Positions 18,397 through 28,209 of a stretch of 32,703 bases of DNA are shown piece after piece. The notes under the pieces are model-generated. The model saw only the letters and a program-made list of their open reading frames with translations, searched no databases and was not told the DNA's origin. The stretch comes from Acidobacteria bacterium Ga0077553. GTDB taxonomy: Bacteria > Acidobacteriota > Terriglobia > Bryobacterales > Bryobacteraceae. How positions within the stretch are numbered: position 1 is the stretch's first letter; each line of letters starts with the position of its first letter. A program made the translations under genes and the position numbers. The stretch is taken from positions 1 to 32,703 of the forward strand of contig LNFE01000088.1 of assembly GCA_001464575.1 (NCBI GenBank). Direction: 5' to 3'.

Positions 18397-18402
18397 TATA
18401 GT
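18397..18402 (+). promoter_or_regulatory. Putative -10 box (TATAGT) for the first paralogous secreted protein
   Basis: TATAGT ends five bases before the ATG at 18408, in the 13-bp gap after the dehydrogenase stop. This again predicts a leaderless start. The -35 region is poor (TTCGGA at 17-bp spacing). Confidence 0.3.
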
Positions 18403-18407
18403 TAGGC

Positions 18408-21305
18408 ATGCGGGTACTGCTTGGCGTGCTTTTGGGAGTGATGGGTGCGGCCGGGCAAGTTCCAGATCTTTTTAGTCTGCTTGACCCGTCCGGCGTGACC
18501 GCGTATTCGAGTGAACCGTTCGCCCGAGTGGGCACGATTCCAACCCAACCGTACGTCCGATTCTTCTTTGCGCACCCAGATGGCTTGCGCTACTACGCCA
18601 TTTCGGCGACGGGGCCGGAGGGCGTCTGGGTGATCAGTACGGCAGCGCCGTATCCAGTGCTAAAGAAGATCCCCGTGGCCGACGCGGTGGCAGCAGCCAT
18701 GTCTCCGGACGGCCGCCGGATTGTTCAGATTGAATCGGCCGGCTTGAGCCGAGTGTATACCCTTACCGTGCTGGACCTTGCCACCGATACTGTGGCGGTA
18801 CGGCTTCGGCTGCCCTATGAGCCCCGGCAGACCGTGGCCATCTCTCAAGATTCTTCGACGGCCTACTTTTTGACGGTGTCACCTGGGCGGCTTTACGCGT
18901 TCGACCTGCGGACGAACACTCTCAGCGCTTCGTCGCTGGAGTTTCCGATCGCGGAAGAGGTACAGATAGCCCCCAACGGTCTTGTTTATGTCGCGGCCGG
19001 GCGGAATCTCGTGGCGGTGGATGGGAAGACCTTGACCCCGGTGGACACGATTCCGCTGACCCCCGACCGAACGATTGGGCTGGGGTTCGATCCGGACGGA
19101 GAGTTTGCGTTCACGAACGCCGACGTGATCAACCTAAGAACTCGACAGGCCGTTCCCTGGGCTACCGATACCAGCGGCGCTTTGTTAGGAGGTCTGATTG
19201 CTTTAGGCAACCGCCGGGCGGTGGCGAAGACCAGAGTGGACACCGGCTTTGCCGTCACGGCGGAGCCCTTGGGCAGGACGGCGCTCCCCGCTGCCACGGT
19301 TTGGAGCGCCGTCACCAATGAGTACCCGAGCGCGCAGTTTCTATTCGGCGTATCCGACCGGCGACTACGCCGCTATGATCAACGGGGCCAATTCTTACCG
19401 ATACCAGAACTGCCGATCGAATCGAACGCGGTGGTGTACGCCAGGCGATCCGGCGCTGGCTCGCCTATGCTGCTGTTGAGCTTCAACACGATCCAGACGA
19501 TCCGCGGGAGCGAACTAGCCAGGCCCCTTGTGGCCCGGGCGCTGGACGGTGCCGGCCGGCCGCTCAACGGCGTGGCTGTCACGTTCAACTCGAGCCTCGT
19601 GATGACGACGGTCATGACCAATCGAGATGGCTACGCGCAAGTTGATCTGCCGGCTGGCACTGCCCCCGGACAGTATGTGGTTGCGGCCAGCGCCGGCGCA
19701 GCTCCGCCCGTGACTTTCAATCTCACGGTGGCGTTACGGCCGAATGCGCCGGCCCGCCTGAACCTCGTTTCGGGCGCCGGTCAGTACCACAATGGCTTTG
19801 ACGGGGCCACACCCATCGTGATGCAGGCGCTCGACAGTTTGGGGCAACCCTGGCCGGGTTTGCCGATTCGATTCCGGCTGCTCGCGAACGCCGGCCGTCT
19901 GGGCCCGGTGACGCATGCATCCTGCGGTGCCGGGGAGTGCACGGTATGGACGGACGAGCGCGGCATGGCGTCAGTCGACTTTTATGTGGAACCGGGCCAG
20001 CTACCCAGTCAGTTGGTGTTCCAAACGATCGCCGCCACCGGTGGTGGCGCATCCATCGAGGTTCCGGCAACGGTGTTCCCGTCGTTCAGTACCCCTCAGG
20101 TCGAGTTCTTCGCGCCAACTGAAGATTTGACGGGACTGGCGGGCACGACAATTCCGAACGCGATTCGCCTGCGTGCACGATTGAGCGTCGGCGGTTCGAG
20201 TCCAGCGCCGTTCACTAACCTCTGGGTGATCGGCAACATCGGAGAACGCGAACGCATTCCGCTCTGCAGTGTTTTAACCGACAGCAATGGCGATGCGACA
20301 TGTTCCCTGCGTCTACCCGACCGGCCAGGCAAATACACGCTGCGCGTGCTCTTGGGTGGTGAGCGATACTCTCACATCCGAAAAACCATCGCTCTGACGG
20401 TTTACGCCAACCAGCCGCAGGTTGAATTCCGCCCCAGCGATCCGCCGCAAACGGGTGCGGAACGGACGTTTGAGGTTTCTGCGTTCCATCCTGGAGTCGC
20501 AACGCCGTTTGGCATCCTTAATCTCCTGGTGAACGATGCCCTCGATGGCCGGCGAGCGTGTTACGTGGCTTACTCCGTGGCGGATCGGCAGATTTATCTG
20601 GTGAAAGACGACGGACCGGAGGAGGGTCTCCGAGGACCGCTTTCTCTGACCGGGACAGGTTCCGTCTCCAATAGTCAGTGCACCGTCCTCGCGGAGGGCT
20701 CTTCGACGGCGGGAACGGTAGAGCGACCAGTGGTGCGTCTTCGGGTTCGGTTTCACCCCTCGTTTTCAGGGCCGAAGCTACTCTCCGTCGCGGCTCGCAC
20801 ACGGAACGATACGGCCACTTCGGGATGGCTGACCGCAGACCTAATTCCCTTGCCGGCCACCAATCCAACCGTTGGCCCGGCGGCGCTGCCGCAGGATTTC
20901 AGCCGTTTGTCCGGGGCCCAAGCGACCATTACATTCCGTTACAGGAGTGGCGGAGGACAGAATAACCTGCAAACGGTTTGGGGGCTGATCGGTTCGTCTT
21001 TGGATGCCAAGGACGCGTGTTATTTCGCGTACTATGTCCCCGGCAGGTCGTTCCTCCTGTTTCCAGATTCAGGTATTCCGGCGTCGGCCCCAGTCGAACT
21101 GACTGGATCTAGTAGTTTTGCCAATTCGCAATGCCGGATCCTTTTTGTCAGGCCGGAGTACGTCAATGGAACACTGCAGTTACAAATGGCGATCGAAACG
21201 AAGGCAGGATTCGCCGGGAACAAAATCATTTGGGGCGCGGCAAGCACGTTGCAGAATGCGATAAGTCCTTGGACGCCGCTGGCGGTATGGCGGGTTGACC
21301 CTTAA
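18408..21305 (+). CDS. Large secreted protein: propeller-like N-domain, Ig-like domains and two copies of an unnamed Cys-pair domain
   Basis: A 965-residue protein with a Sec signal peptide (MRVLLGVLLGVMGAAGQ). Residues about 20-345 look like a YVTN-type beta-propeller ([39 protein letters not shown]). Three Ig-like domains follow: about 345-443 (invasin/Big_1-like, PLNGVAVTFNSSLVMTT), 444-555 and 562-670. Two related C-terminal domains follow at about 671-818 ([20 protein letters not shown] ... SVSNSQCTVL) and 825-965 (VWGLIGSSLDAKDACYFAYY ... FANSQCRIL). The protein has exactly eight cysteines, one pair in each of the last four domains, which suggests four disulfides. It is paralogous along its whole length to the next gene. 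I recognise similar C-domains only as recurring in Solibacter-like genomes, without a named family. A surface or periplasmic structural/adhesive role is a guess. Confidence 0.83.
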   Translation: MRVLLGVLLGVMGAAGQVPDLFSLLDPSGVTAYSSEPFARVGTIPTQPYVRFFFAHPDGLRYYAISATGPEGVWVISTAAPYPVLKKIPVADAVAAAMSPDGRRIVQIESAGLSRVYTLTVLDLATDTVAVRLRLPYEPRQTVAISQDSSTAYFLTVSPGRLYAFDLRTNTLSASSLEFPIAEEVQIAPNGLVYVAAGRNLVAVDGKTLTPVDTIPLTPDRTIGLGFDPDGEFAFTNADVINLRTRQAVPWATDTSGALLGGLIALGNRRAVAKTRVDTGFAVTAEPLGRTALPAATVWSAVTNEYPSAQFLFGVSDRRLRRYDQRGQFLPIPELPIESNAVVYARRSGAGSPMLLLSFNTIQTIRGSELARPLVARALDGAGRPLNGVAVTFNSSLVMTTVMTNRDGYAQVDLPAGTAPGQYVVAASAGAAPPVTFNLTVALRPNAPARLNLVSGAGQYHNGFDGATPIVMQALDSLGQPWPGLPIRFRLLANAGRLGPVTHASCGAGECTVWTDERGMASVDFYVEPGQLPSQLVFQTIAATGGGASIEVPATVFPSFSTPQVEFFAPTEDLTGLAGTTIPNAIRLRARLSVGGSSPAPFTNLWVIGNIGERERIPLCSVLTDSNGDATCSLRLPDRPGKYTLRVLLGGERYSHIRKTIALTVYANQPQVEFRPSDPPQTGAERTFEVSAFHPGVATPFGILNLLVNDALDGRRACYVAYSVADRQIYLVKDDGPEEGLRGPLSLTGTGSVSNSQCTVLAEGSSTAGTVERPVVRLRVRFHPSFSGPKLLSVAARTRNDTATSGWLTADLIPLPATNPTVGPAALPQDFSRLSGAQATITFRYRSGGGQNNLQTVWGLIGSSLDAKDACYFAYYVPGRSFLLFPDSGIPASAPVELTGSSSFANSQCRILFVRPEYVNGTLQLQMAIETKAGFAGNKIIWGAASTLQNAISPWTPLAVWRVDP

Positions 21306-21315
21306 GTACCTTCAT

Positions 21316-21321
21316 CGGAGA
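21316..21321 (+). promoter_or_regulatory. Ribosome binding site for the second paralog
   Basis: GGAGAG lies four bases before the ATG at 21326, in the 20-bp gap after its paralog. It is one of few recognisable Shine-Dalgarno sites in this cluster and suggests this gene is translated from a transcript shared with the upstream gene. Confidence 0.5.
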
Positions 21322-21325
21322 GAGC

Positions 21326-24262
21326 ATGCGGGTTTGGGTTGGATTGGTAATGGTCGTGATGGGAATGGCCGGGCAGACGCCAGATGTCTTCATCGTGCCG
21401 GGGGAGAGGCTGGGTTTGGCGGCGGAGGTGACCGCGTATGCGAGTGACCCGTTTGTCCGGGTGGCGACCATTCCAACGCAGCTTTATGTCACGAACTTTC
21501 TGGCCCACCCGGACGGAACGCGATATTACTCCATTTCGCGGCTGGGGCCAGACGGGCTCCGCGTGATCAGCGCAACGCCGCCCTATGCGGAGTTGAAACG
21601 TTTGCCAGCGGTGGATACCGTGGCGTCGGCAATCTCGCCCGATGGCCGGCGGCTGGTGCTGATCGGCTCCAATAACATCACGGGGGCGAACACCGTAACG
21701 ATCGTGGATCTGCAGACGGATACCGTGGCGGCAACGATCTCGGTCCCGTACGATCTGCGAGACCAAGTGGCCTTTGACCAGGATTCCTCCCGGGCCTTTA
21801 TTCTGACGATTTCGCCCGGGTTGTTGTACGCGGTGGACTTAACGACGAACACGTTGGCGCCGAATCCATTGCAAATGCCGGTGGCGGAGGTTGTCCGGGT
21901 GGGCCCCAATGGTCTGGTGTACGTGGCTGCCGGCCAGTACTTACTCGAAGTGGATGGGCAGACGTTGACGCCATGGGATGCGATCCTGGTTTCTCCACTA
22001 AGCCGGACGAGGTCACTAGAGTTATCCAGGGACGGCGACTACGCCATCACCAACCGGGCTCTATTCAATCTGAGAACGCGGAAGATAACGCCGACGCCGT
22101 TCCAGTTTTGGGAGGAGTCCCGGATAGTGGAGGTTGGTTCCAACCGCGCCTTCGTAAATTTTTCAGACCTCAAATGGACGGGCGGCGCCGAGGAGACGTT
22201 GAGTGTGTCGCCGCTTCCGGAACAACGGCTCTGGGATCCGGTTACGAACGAGTTCCCGGCAGCGCGCTATCACGTGGGCCGGTGGGGAGGAGACACCCTT
22301 CGCCGCTATTCGCTCGATCGAATGACGGGGCCCTTTGACACTTTGGCGGCGCCACCCGGCAGGGAGCTTTATCAACCCCGGCCGGGAACCGGCGCCCCGG
22401 CACGCTTAGCCGGCTTCCAGCTTGACCAGGCCATCCGGACGAGCGATACCCCTAAGTCGATTGTGGCGCGCGTCCTGAATGCCGCGGGAAAGCCATTGGC
22501 CAATGTCGCTGTCGCGTTTGAATCCTCCATCCGTTCGGCAACCGTGAATACAGACGCCAACGGGTATGCGGTCCTCCGCCTTGCCCCTGGTTTGGCGCCG
22601 GGGGTATACACAGCGCGAGCCACCGTGGCCGGATTGCCGGCCATTACCTTCCGTCTGACCGTCGAAGCGGATCCGACGGGACCGGTGCAACTCGTAGCCA
22701 TCTCCGGCATGGGCCAGTATCACAACGGACGCCACTCCTACACGGCAATCACCGTCCAACTGACAGATAGTTTGGGTAAGCCGCGTCCCCGCGAGGCTGT
22801 GACCTTTCGACTGCGCTCCAATTTGGGGACGCTCGGTCCGGTAAGCTCGGCCAGATGTGCTTCTGGAGAGTGCACGGTGCTTACCGACGCCGATGGGTAT
22901 GCGGCGATCGACTTTGTGCCCCGTCCCGACTTGCACTTGAACCCGCCCCCGGTGGCAGAGACCATCGTGGCCAGCGCCGGGGGGGCAACGGTTGAGATAG
23001 TCAGGACGATTATGCCAAGCACTGGCAGCTTTTATATTGAAACGATAAGCCCGGCCAGCACCTCCGCCAGTGGGATAGCCGGGGAGTCGGCGCCCAACGG
23101 CTTTCGCGCTCGGGTTTTGTTCGGACAAGCTGAAGGCAGCCGGACGCCGATCGCCTCCATTCGCGTTGCCTTGGATGTTGTAGGTCAAGGAAGCGGCAGA
23201 ACTTATATGTGTGATGTCTTGTCCGATCGCGACGGCTACGTGAACTGTGGACTTCGTTTTCCGGCTCCAGCCGGCCGATGGCGGGTCCATGTTCTGGTTG
23301 GAGGAACAAGCTTCGACCACTGGCGTGAGACGCTGACGTTAACGACTTATTCGAACCTGCCGCAGGTAGAACTCAGTCCCGCGGTGACGGGGGAGACGGG
23401 TGCGGACCGGACGTTTGAAATAGCCGCCTTCCGGCCCGGGACAGACGCGCCGTTCGGCATATTGAATCTATTGATTAATTCGGCTTTGGATGGGCGGCGG
23501 GCTTGCTATCTCGCATATTCGATCGCGGAGGAACGGCTATATCTGGTGAATGACGACGGGCCAGAGGCTGGGCTTTCCGCGCCTCTGATGCTGGGCGGCA
23601 GCGGATCGGTATCGAACGGGCAGTGCACCGTATTGGGCACGGGCTCTTCGTTTTCCGGGAATGTGTCTCGGCCGGTGTTACGGCTGCGGATCCGGTTCGC
23701 TCCCGGTTTCGGGGGCGCCAGGATGGTGCAGATCGCGTCGCGGACGCGCAACGATGCCGAGAGTTCCGGCTGGCATACAGCGGATGTGATCACGCTGCCG
23801 AGTTCCGATCTGGCGACGGGGCCGCAGGTGGGTCCTTTGAGTCCGACCACTCGCGTGTCCAGTTTCGAGCAGTTTTCCTTTGAATTCACTGACGCCAGCG
23901 GCGGCTCGGCGAACCTTCTTACCGTCTGGGGATTGATTGGAGACTCGATCAATGCGGGGACCGGCTGTGTTTTCGCCTACTACGCGCCCGGGAATTTGAT
24001 CACCCTGTATCCCGACAACGGGGTTCCTACCGGAACCTTGGTTCCGTTCCGCCCGGGCGAGGTGCTGGAGAATAGCCGCTGCCGGTTAGATCCAGTATCG
24101 GCGCAGCGGTCCGGCGTTGGCTTGCGCCTGCAGATTCGAGTTCAGGCGAAGGCGCCATTTGCCGGGTCAAAGACGATCTGGGGCGCGGCCAGTACCTTGC
24201 AAAATGCGGTGAGCCCGTGGACGCCGGTAGGGGCGTGGCGGGTACAAGGTCCCTTCAACTAA
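21326..24262 (+). CDS. Large secreted protein, paralog of the upstream gene product
   Basis: A 978-residue protein with a signal peptide ([17 protein letters not shown]) and the same domain order as its upstream neighbour: propeller-like N-domain ([39 protein letters not shown]), three Ig-like domains ([32 protein letters not shown]; the domain with [14 protein letters not shown]) and two Cys-pair C-domains ([20 protein letters not shown] ... [10 protein letters not shown] and [20 protein letters not shown] ... LENSRCRL). All eight cysteines are conserved in position with the paralog, while the propeller surface has diverged more, suggesting a conserved scaffold with a varied N-terminal recognition part. 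The gene end overlaps the convergent GMC gene by four bases. Function unknown. Confidence 0.83.
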   Translation: MRVWVGLVMVVMGMAGQTPDVFIVPGERLGLAAEVTAYASDPFVRVATIPTQLYVTNFLAHPDGTRYYSISRLGPDGLRVISATPPYAELKRLPAVDTVASAISPDGRRLVLIGSNNITGANTVTIVDLQTDTVAATISVPYDLRDQVAFDQDSSRAFILTISPGLLYAVDLTTNTLAPNPLQMPVAEVVRVGPNGLVYVAAGQYLLEVDGQTLTPWDAILVSPLSRTRSLELSRDGDYAITNRALFNLRTRKITPTPFQFWEESRIVEVGSNRAFVNFSDLKWTGGAEETLSVSPLPEQRLWDPVTNEFPAARYHVGRWGGDTLRRYSLDRMTGPFDTLAAPPGRELYQPRPGTGAPARLAGFQLDQAIRTSDTPKSIVARVLNAAGKPLANVAVAFESSIRSATVNTDANGYAVLRLAPGLAPGVYTARATVAGLPAITFRLTVEADPTGPVQLVAISGMGQYHNGRHSYTAITVQLTDSLGKPRPREAVTFRLRSNLGTLGPVSSARCASGECTVLTDADGYAAIDFVPRPDLHLNPPPVAETIVASAGGATVEIVRTIMPSTGSFYIETISPASTSASGIAGESAPNGFRARVLFGQAEGSRTPIASIRVALDVVGQGSGRTYMCDVLSDRDGYVNCGLRFPAPAGRWRVHVLVGGTSFDHWRETLTLTTYSNLPQVELSPAVTGETGADRTFEIAAFRPGTDAPFGILNLLINSALDGRRACYLAYSIAEERLYLVNDDGPEAGLSAPLMLGGSGSVSNGQCTVLGTGSSFSGNVSRPVLRLRIRFAPGFGGARMVQIASRTRNDAESSGWHTADVITLPSSDLATGPQVGPLSPTTRVSSFEQFSFEFTDASGGSANLLTVWGLIGDSINAGTGCVFAYYAPGNLITLYPDNGVPTGTLVPFRPGEVLENSRCRLDPVSAQRSGVGLRLQIRVQAKAPFAGSKTIWGAASTLQNAVSPWTPVGAWRVQGPFN

Positions 24263-25836
24263 AGATTGCCCTTGGCGAGTTCGGCGGCGAGATACTCGGA
24301 GGCTCTCATCGAGAGCGCCAGGATCGTCATCGTCGGGTTCTGCCAGCCGGCCGTCGCGAAGCTGCTGCCGTCGACGACAAACAGGTTCTTCACGTCGTGG
24401 GACTGGTTCCACTGATTGAGCACGCTCTTCTTGGGGTCAGCGCCCATCCGGCAGGTACCTAACTCGTGGATGCTGTAACCCGGCGGATTCACCTTGTCCG
24501 ACTTGACGATAACTTCGAGGCCCGCGGCCTTATAGAGCTCTTCCATCGTGTCCGCGGCGTCCTTGCACAGATTGCGTTCGTTGTCGCCGTAGCGGGCCTC
24601 AATGTGCAGCGTCGGGATGCCCCACGCGTCCGTCTGATTCGGATTCAACCGGACGTGGTTTTCATAGCGCGGGAGCACATCGCCGTAGATTCCGCCAGTG
24701 ACGCAAGAGCCGGCATAACTGGCGAGTTTCTTCTGCAGCGCTTCGCCGTACTCGGGGAAATACTTGGGGTCGGGACTGGACCCCGTGTTCAAGGGCAGTG
24801 CGTAGCCCCGGATGAAGTTCCGCTTCTCGTCCTTGCGCAGATTGCGAAAACGCGGGATAAAGAGGCCGCCGCCAATCAGCTTCGGATTCGCTTTGCCGTC
24901 GCGAGCTTCGGGCATGGAGGCCACCACCGTACAGCCATACTGCTGGTCGGTCAGGTAGCGGCCGAGGACGCCGGAGGAGTTGGCCAGCTTTGAAAGTAGC
25001 AGCAGGCGGGTCGATTCGAGTGTGCCAGCGGCAAGCACCACCACCCTAGCCTTCGCGCGGCGCTCCTGGCGCGTATGGCGGTCGAGGAAGATGACGCCGT
25101 TGGCGCGGCCGGTGTTCGGGTCGGTCGTAATCTGCCGGACGACCGCGTTGGGAAGGACGTCGAGCTTGCCGCTGGCGACGGCTTGGGGCAGCGATAAGTT
25201 CACCGAGGAGGCGAGGCCGCCGTCGCCCATGGCGGCGCGCATGCGAGAGACGCCGATACCCATCTTGTTGGCCGCCGCCGTGATCCGCTGCTGGCACTCG
25301 CTATCGGCCTGGCCGGCGCCACCTTCGACGAAGTTGCCGTCTGGAAATTGCGGCCAACCTTCCTTGCGGCCGACGACCTTGAACTGGGCTTCCACACGGG
25401 AGTAGAACGGGGCGAGATCGTTGTGGCGAATCGGCCAGTTTTCGCCGAAGCCATCATGGTCGGCAGCGCGGAATTCGAAGTCGGAAAGGCGAAACGACTG
25501 GCGCGCCCAAAACAGGGAGCGGCCGCCAAGGAGGCGAACCCGAACCCAGTTATAGCTCGCATCGGCAGGGTGGGTATAGGGAACCTCGTTTTCGTCGACC
25601 CAGGTATTGGCGTTGTACTCGTTCGCCTGGAAGATGTGCGGATGCAGACCGGGCTTGCCAAAGCCACGGTAGGGCAGTTCGTGGGCCGACTTGTTCACGC
25701 GGTCGCGTTCGAGATCGGCGACCGGCCCGGCGTTGAGCATCAGGCAGCGGACGCCGAGAGCAGTGAGCGTGGCGGCGGCCATGCCACCGGAGTGGCCGGA
25801 GCCAACAATGAGGACGTCGTACATAGGGGTCGGCAT
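24259..25836 (-). CDS. GMC-family FAD-dependent oxidoreductase (glucoside/gluconate dehydrogenase large subunit-like)
   Basis: A 525-residue flavoprotein. The N-terminal FAD-binding motif is VGSGHSGG (Gly12, Gly14, Gly17), with no export signal of its own. The C-terminal GMC signature holds the candidate active-site pair His457 (HELGTCRMG) and Asn500 (GWQNPTM), spaced like the His/Asn pair of choline-oxidase-type enzymes. Its ATG is one base after the stop of the small-subunit gene, which has a Tat signal. This fits the known arrangement of membrane-linked gluconate/sorbitol/glucoside-3-dehydrogenases, in which the folded large subunit is carried across the membrane by its Tat-tagged partner. 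The electron acceptor would be a cytochrome c, none of which is encoded in this operon. The likely reaction is oxidation of a sugar or polyol hydroxyl. Substrate not determinable. Confidence 0.9.
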   Translation of the reverse strand: MPTPMYDVLIVGSGHSGGMAAATLTALGVRCLMLNAGPVADLERDRVNKSAHELPYRGFGKPGLHPHIFQANEYNANTWVDENEVPYTHPADASYNWVRVRLLGGRSLFWARQSFRLSDFEFRAADHDGFGENWPIRHNDLAPFYSRVEAQFKVVGRKEGWPQFPDGNFVEGGAGQADSECQQRITAAANKMGIGVSRMRAAMGDGGLASSVNLSLPQAVASGKLDVLPNAVVRQITTDPNTGRANGVIFLDRHTRQERRAKARVVVLAAGTLESTRLLLLSKLANSSGVLGRYLTDQQYGCTVVASMPEARDGKANPKLIGGGLFIPRFRNLRKDEKRNFIRGYALPLNTGSSPDPKYFPEYGEALQKKLASYAGSCVTGGIYGDVLPRYENHVRLNPNQTDAWGIPTLHIEARYGDNERNLCKDAADTMEELYKAAGLEVIVKSDKVNPPGYSIHELGTCRMGADPKKSVLNQWNQSHDVKNLFVVDGSSFATAGWQNPTMTILALSMRASEYLAAELAKGNL

Positions 25837-25837
25837 G

Positions 25838-26428
25838 TTAGCGGCGGGTGGGGTCGATGGGAAGCCAGTAGAGGCCGGCGCCAGTGCGGCCGCGGCCCCG
25901 GCGGGACGTTGTGGCAGCGGCGGCGGCGTAGGGGGCGGAGTTGGTGGTGGCCGTCCGGAGGTCGGCGCGAAGGTCAGTTAGGAAACGCTCATGGAGATCA
26001 GCGGGTGGGTCAAAGGTCCACGGAACGATGAGGGGCTTCAGAATCTGGTCGGCCTCGGGGGCCGTCAGGGCGGCGAAATCCTTCTTGAAGAGCAGTTTGG
26101 CCTGGGAGGTGAGGTGGTCGAGGCCGCCGCGATAGAGCGCTTGGCGGGGCGCGGGGGATACGGCGAGGAGAAAATCGAGGAACTCCGGGGCCGCGGCTTC
26201 GACGGCGCCGGGAAGGTTGCTGTAGGCGGGTTGCAGCAAGCTGGCCGCATGGCGCAGGGTGGCAAACTGGGTGGGCGTGAAGAACTGCAGCACCGGCTCA
26301 GCGGCTTGGTCCGGGGCGACAGGAACGATTCTCGGGGCCGAGAGGGGCGCCGGTCCTTGCGCAAAAACCACCGGGGAAGTGGAGACGGTACCTAGGGCCA
26401 GGACGAATCGGCGACGTGGAATAGGCAT
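25838..26428 (-). CDS. Gluconate 2-dehydrogenase subunit 3 family protein (Tat-exported small subunit)
   Basis: A 196-residue protein if started at the ATG at 26428. The open frame reaches an ATG at 26482, but the extra 18 residues precede and bury a clear Tat signal ([20 protein letters not shown]), so the inner start is preferred. The mature part has the subunit-3 pattern: [37 protein letters not shown], and a helical [20 protein letters not shown] segment. The C-terminus is Arg/Ala-rich with [19 protein letters not shown]. Such small subunits escort the GMC large subunit through the Tat system and take part in the dehydrogenase complex. The gene precedes the GMC gene with one base between stop and start, a clear operon. 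Confidence 0.85.
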   Translation of the reverse strand: MPIPRRRFVLALGTVSTSPVVFAQGPAPLSAPRIVPVAPDQAAEPVLQFFTPTQFATLRHAASLLQPAYSNLPGAVEAAAPEFLDFLLAVSPAPRQALYRGGLDHLTSQAKLLFKKDFAALTAPEADQILKPLIVPWTFDPPADLHERFLTDLRADLRTATTNSAPYAAAAATTSRRGRGRTGAGLYWLPIDPTRR

Positions 26429-26475
26429 GGGCTTAGCGTCCCTAGTGTATCCGAAGGCGCGGGTGGGTGCCGTTC

Positions 26476-26504
26476 TTGCCAAGGAGTCGACTTTGGATTA
26501 GCCT
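26476..26504 (+). promoter_or_regulatory. Putative sigma-70 promoter for the glycosyltransferase gene
   Basis: TTGCCA (26476-26481, five of six matches), a 17-bp spacer and TAGCCT (26499-26504, weak). The predicted start near 26511 lies after the ATG at 26467 and before the ATG at 26527, which favours the latter as the translation start. Confidence 0.35.
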
Positions 26505-26526
26505 AGGGGGTTCCCCGCCAAACTTC

Positions 26527-28209
26527 ATGCCCGCCACCCAGGTTGGTCCACCTCGGGACAGCCCACTCCGCCGTGTGCTTGCCCGGTTCCAAATTGCCGG
26601 TCTGCTTGCCGTCCTGGCGGCGCTACTGGTCTATGGAGTTTGGCATACCGGAATCACGGCGGACGAGCCGAATCATATCCTGGGCGGCCACTTCTATTGG
26701 CATGGCATCAAGGCATTTCCGCTGGCGGACCTTCCGCCTCTGTTGAAAATCGTCTCGGGTTGGGCCCCGGCGGCCTTCGGTCTGGAGATGCCAACCGGCA
26801 GCGATCCGAAGTGGCAGGCGGGAGCGGAATGGAACCTGGCTGTCCAGTGGAGCGCCGCCCTCAAGGATCCGCACTACCAGAGCTTAACCTTGGCTGCCCG
26901 GCTGCCCGTCCTGCTCTTTCCCTTGGCGTTGGTGGCCATCGTCTGGTACTGGGGACGATCAGAATGGGGAGCCTCCGCCGGGCTGCTGGCGGCGGCCATT
27001 ATCTCCGTGGAGCCAACGCTGCTCGGGCACGGCGTGTTGGTGAAAAACGATGTCGCCAGCGCCCTGGCCTATGCCAGTTTCTGGCTCGCCGCGTGGCGAT
27101 TCTGGCAGGCTCCGTCGTGGCGAACCGTAGCCTGGTTGGCTGGTGCAACGGTGCTCGGGATCTCTGCAAAACTGTCTTTGTTGATTCTGGCCGGGATTGC
27201 TCCGCTAATTCTCTTGCTGCGGGCTCCACGGATGATTTGGGCCTACCTGCCGCTCTACGGCGGTCTTCTCTATGGAGGGGTGCTACTGATCTATCAGGGC
27301 AACCCGCGGGTGCTCCATCCGGATGAAATCGCGGCGGTCTATGGCCATCGAAACTCGCCGCACCTGCTGATGTGGGCGGCCACCTTCTTCGGCTCGGTCC
27401 CGATCCCAGAGAACCTTTGGTCGGGGTGCGTATCGTTAACACTGTCCGCGGGTGATGGACCTCCGGTTTATCTTTGGGGCCGGACCTATCTCGGGGGAGT
27501 GCCCTGGTACTTCCTGGCGGCCTTGGCGGTGAAGGTACCCATCGGTTTCCAGGTGCTGTTTCTGGGCTCGGGGGCATGGGCAGCATGGCGGGGCATCCGC
27601 GATCGTGACCCGCGCTGGCTCTTCCTGCTTGTCCCGCCCGTCCTGTACATCGGGCTGGCGTCGCTGTCCACCTTTCAACTGGGCATCCGGTTGATCCTGC
27701 CGGCGCTCCCGTTCGGGGCCCTGCTCGCAGCGTCGGCCTGGACCCGCTGGCGGCGCTTGGTCCTGGTGACCGCGGCCGCCGGCGCAATGGAAGCGATGAT
27801 CTACTTCCCGCACGGCATATCCTTCTATAACGCTTGGGTGGGTGGACCCGCCCACGGGGTGAACTATCTGGTGGATAGCAACCTTGACTGGGGCCAGGAT
27901 CTACCCCACTTGAAGGCCTGGATGGTCCGCAACCAGGTGTCGAAAGTCCGGGTGACCTACTTCGGCATGGACACGTTATGGCGCTACTTCGACGATCAGC
28001 AAATCATTGCCGACCCGCCGCCGTGGGGCAAAGAGCTCGCGGCCGGGCGCACGGAACTGGCCCCGCAGCCGGGCATCTACGCCATCAGCGCCTCGGTGCT
28101 GCCCGGCCACTACTTCGCCCCGGAGTATCGGGACTTCTATCGCCACTTCCGGAACCGGGCGCCTACCGCGCGGGCGGGATACTCGATTCTGATCTACGAT
28201 CTCAGGTGA
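26527..28209 (+). CDS. Integral-membrane glycosyltransferase, PMT/ArnT-like (GT-C fold)
   Basis: A 560-residue multi-pass membrane protein. The frame is open from an ATG at 26467, but I prefer 26527 because a promoter-like element lies between. After a first TM helix (IAGLLAVLAALLVYGVW) comes the periplasmic loop with the acidic pair ITADEPNHILGGHFY, the hallmark of lipid-phosphate-sugar-dependent GT-C enzymes (GT39/GT83 type). About ten further TM helices follow, then a soluble C-terminal part with VDSNLDWGQDLPHLKAWM, a motif common in bacterial PMT-like proteins. It probably transfers a sugar from a polyprenyl-phosphate carrier to a protein or lipid on the outer face of the membrane. Acceptor unknown. 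It stands alone, divergent from the GMC operon, and overlaps the convergent HAD gene by eight bases. Confidence 0.85.
   Translation: MPATQVGPPRDSPLRRVLARFQIAGLLAVLAALLVYGVWHTGITADEPNHILGGHFYWHGIKAFPLADLPPLLKIVSGWAPAAFGLEMPTGSDPKWQAGAEWNLAVQWSAALKDPHYQSLTLAARLPVLLFPLALVAIVWYWGRSEWGASAGLLAAAIISVEPTLLGHGVLVKNDVASALAYASFWLAAWRFWQAPSWRTVAWLAGATVLGISAKLSLLILAGIAPLILLLRAPRMIWAYLPLYGGLLYGGVLLIYQGNPRVLHPDEIAAVYGHRNSPHLLMWAATFFGSVPIPENLWSGCVSLTLSAGDGPPVYLWGRTYLGGVPWYFLAALAVKVPIGFQVLFLGSGAWAAWRGIRDRDPRWLFLLVPPVLYIGLASLSTFQLGIRLILPALPFGALLAASAWTRWRRLVLVTAAAGAMEAMIYFPHGISFYNAWVGGPAHGVNYLVDSNLDWGQDLPHLKAWMVRNQVSKVRVTYFGMDTLWRYFDDQQIIADPPPWGKELAAGRTELAPQPGIYAISASVLPGHYFAPEYRDFYRHFRNRAPTARAGYSILIYDLR

Noticed and set aside
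22406..23320. 304-codon minus-strand frame under the second paralog
   Set aside because: Antisense to a gene whose protein is conserved along its length with the neighbouring paralog.
26429..26482. N-terminal extension of the subunit-3 protein to the ATG at 26482
   Set aside because: It would bury the Tat signal that begins at the inner ATG (26428).
26467..26526. N-terminal extension of the glycosyltransferase to the ATG at 26467
   Set aside because: The extra 20 residues add no recognisable feature and lie upstream of a probable promoter; kept as an alternative only.
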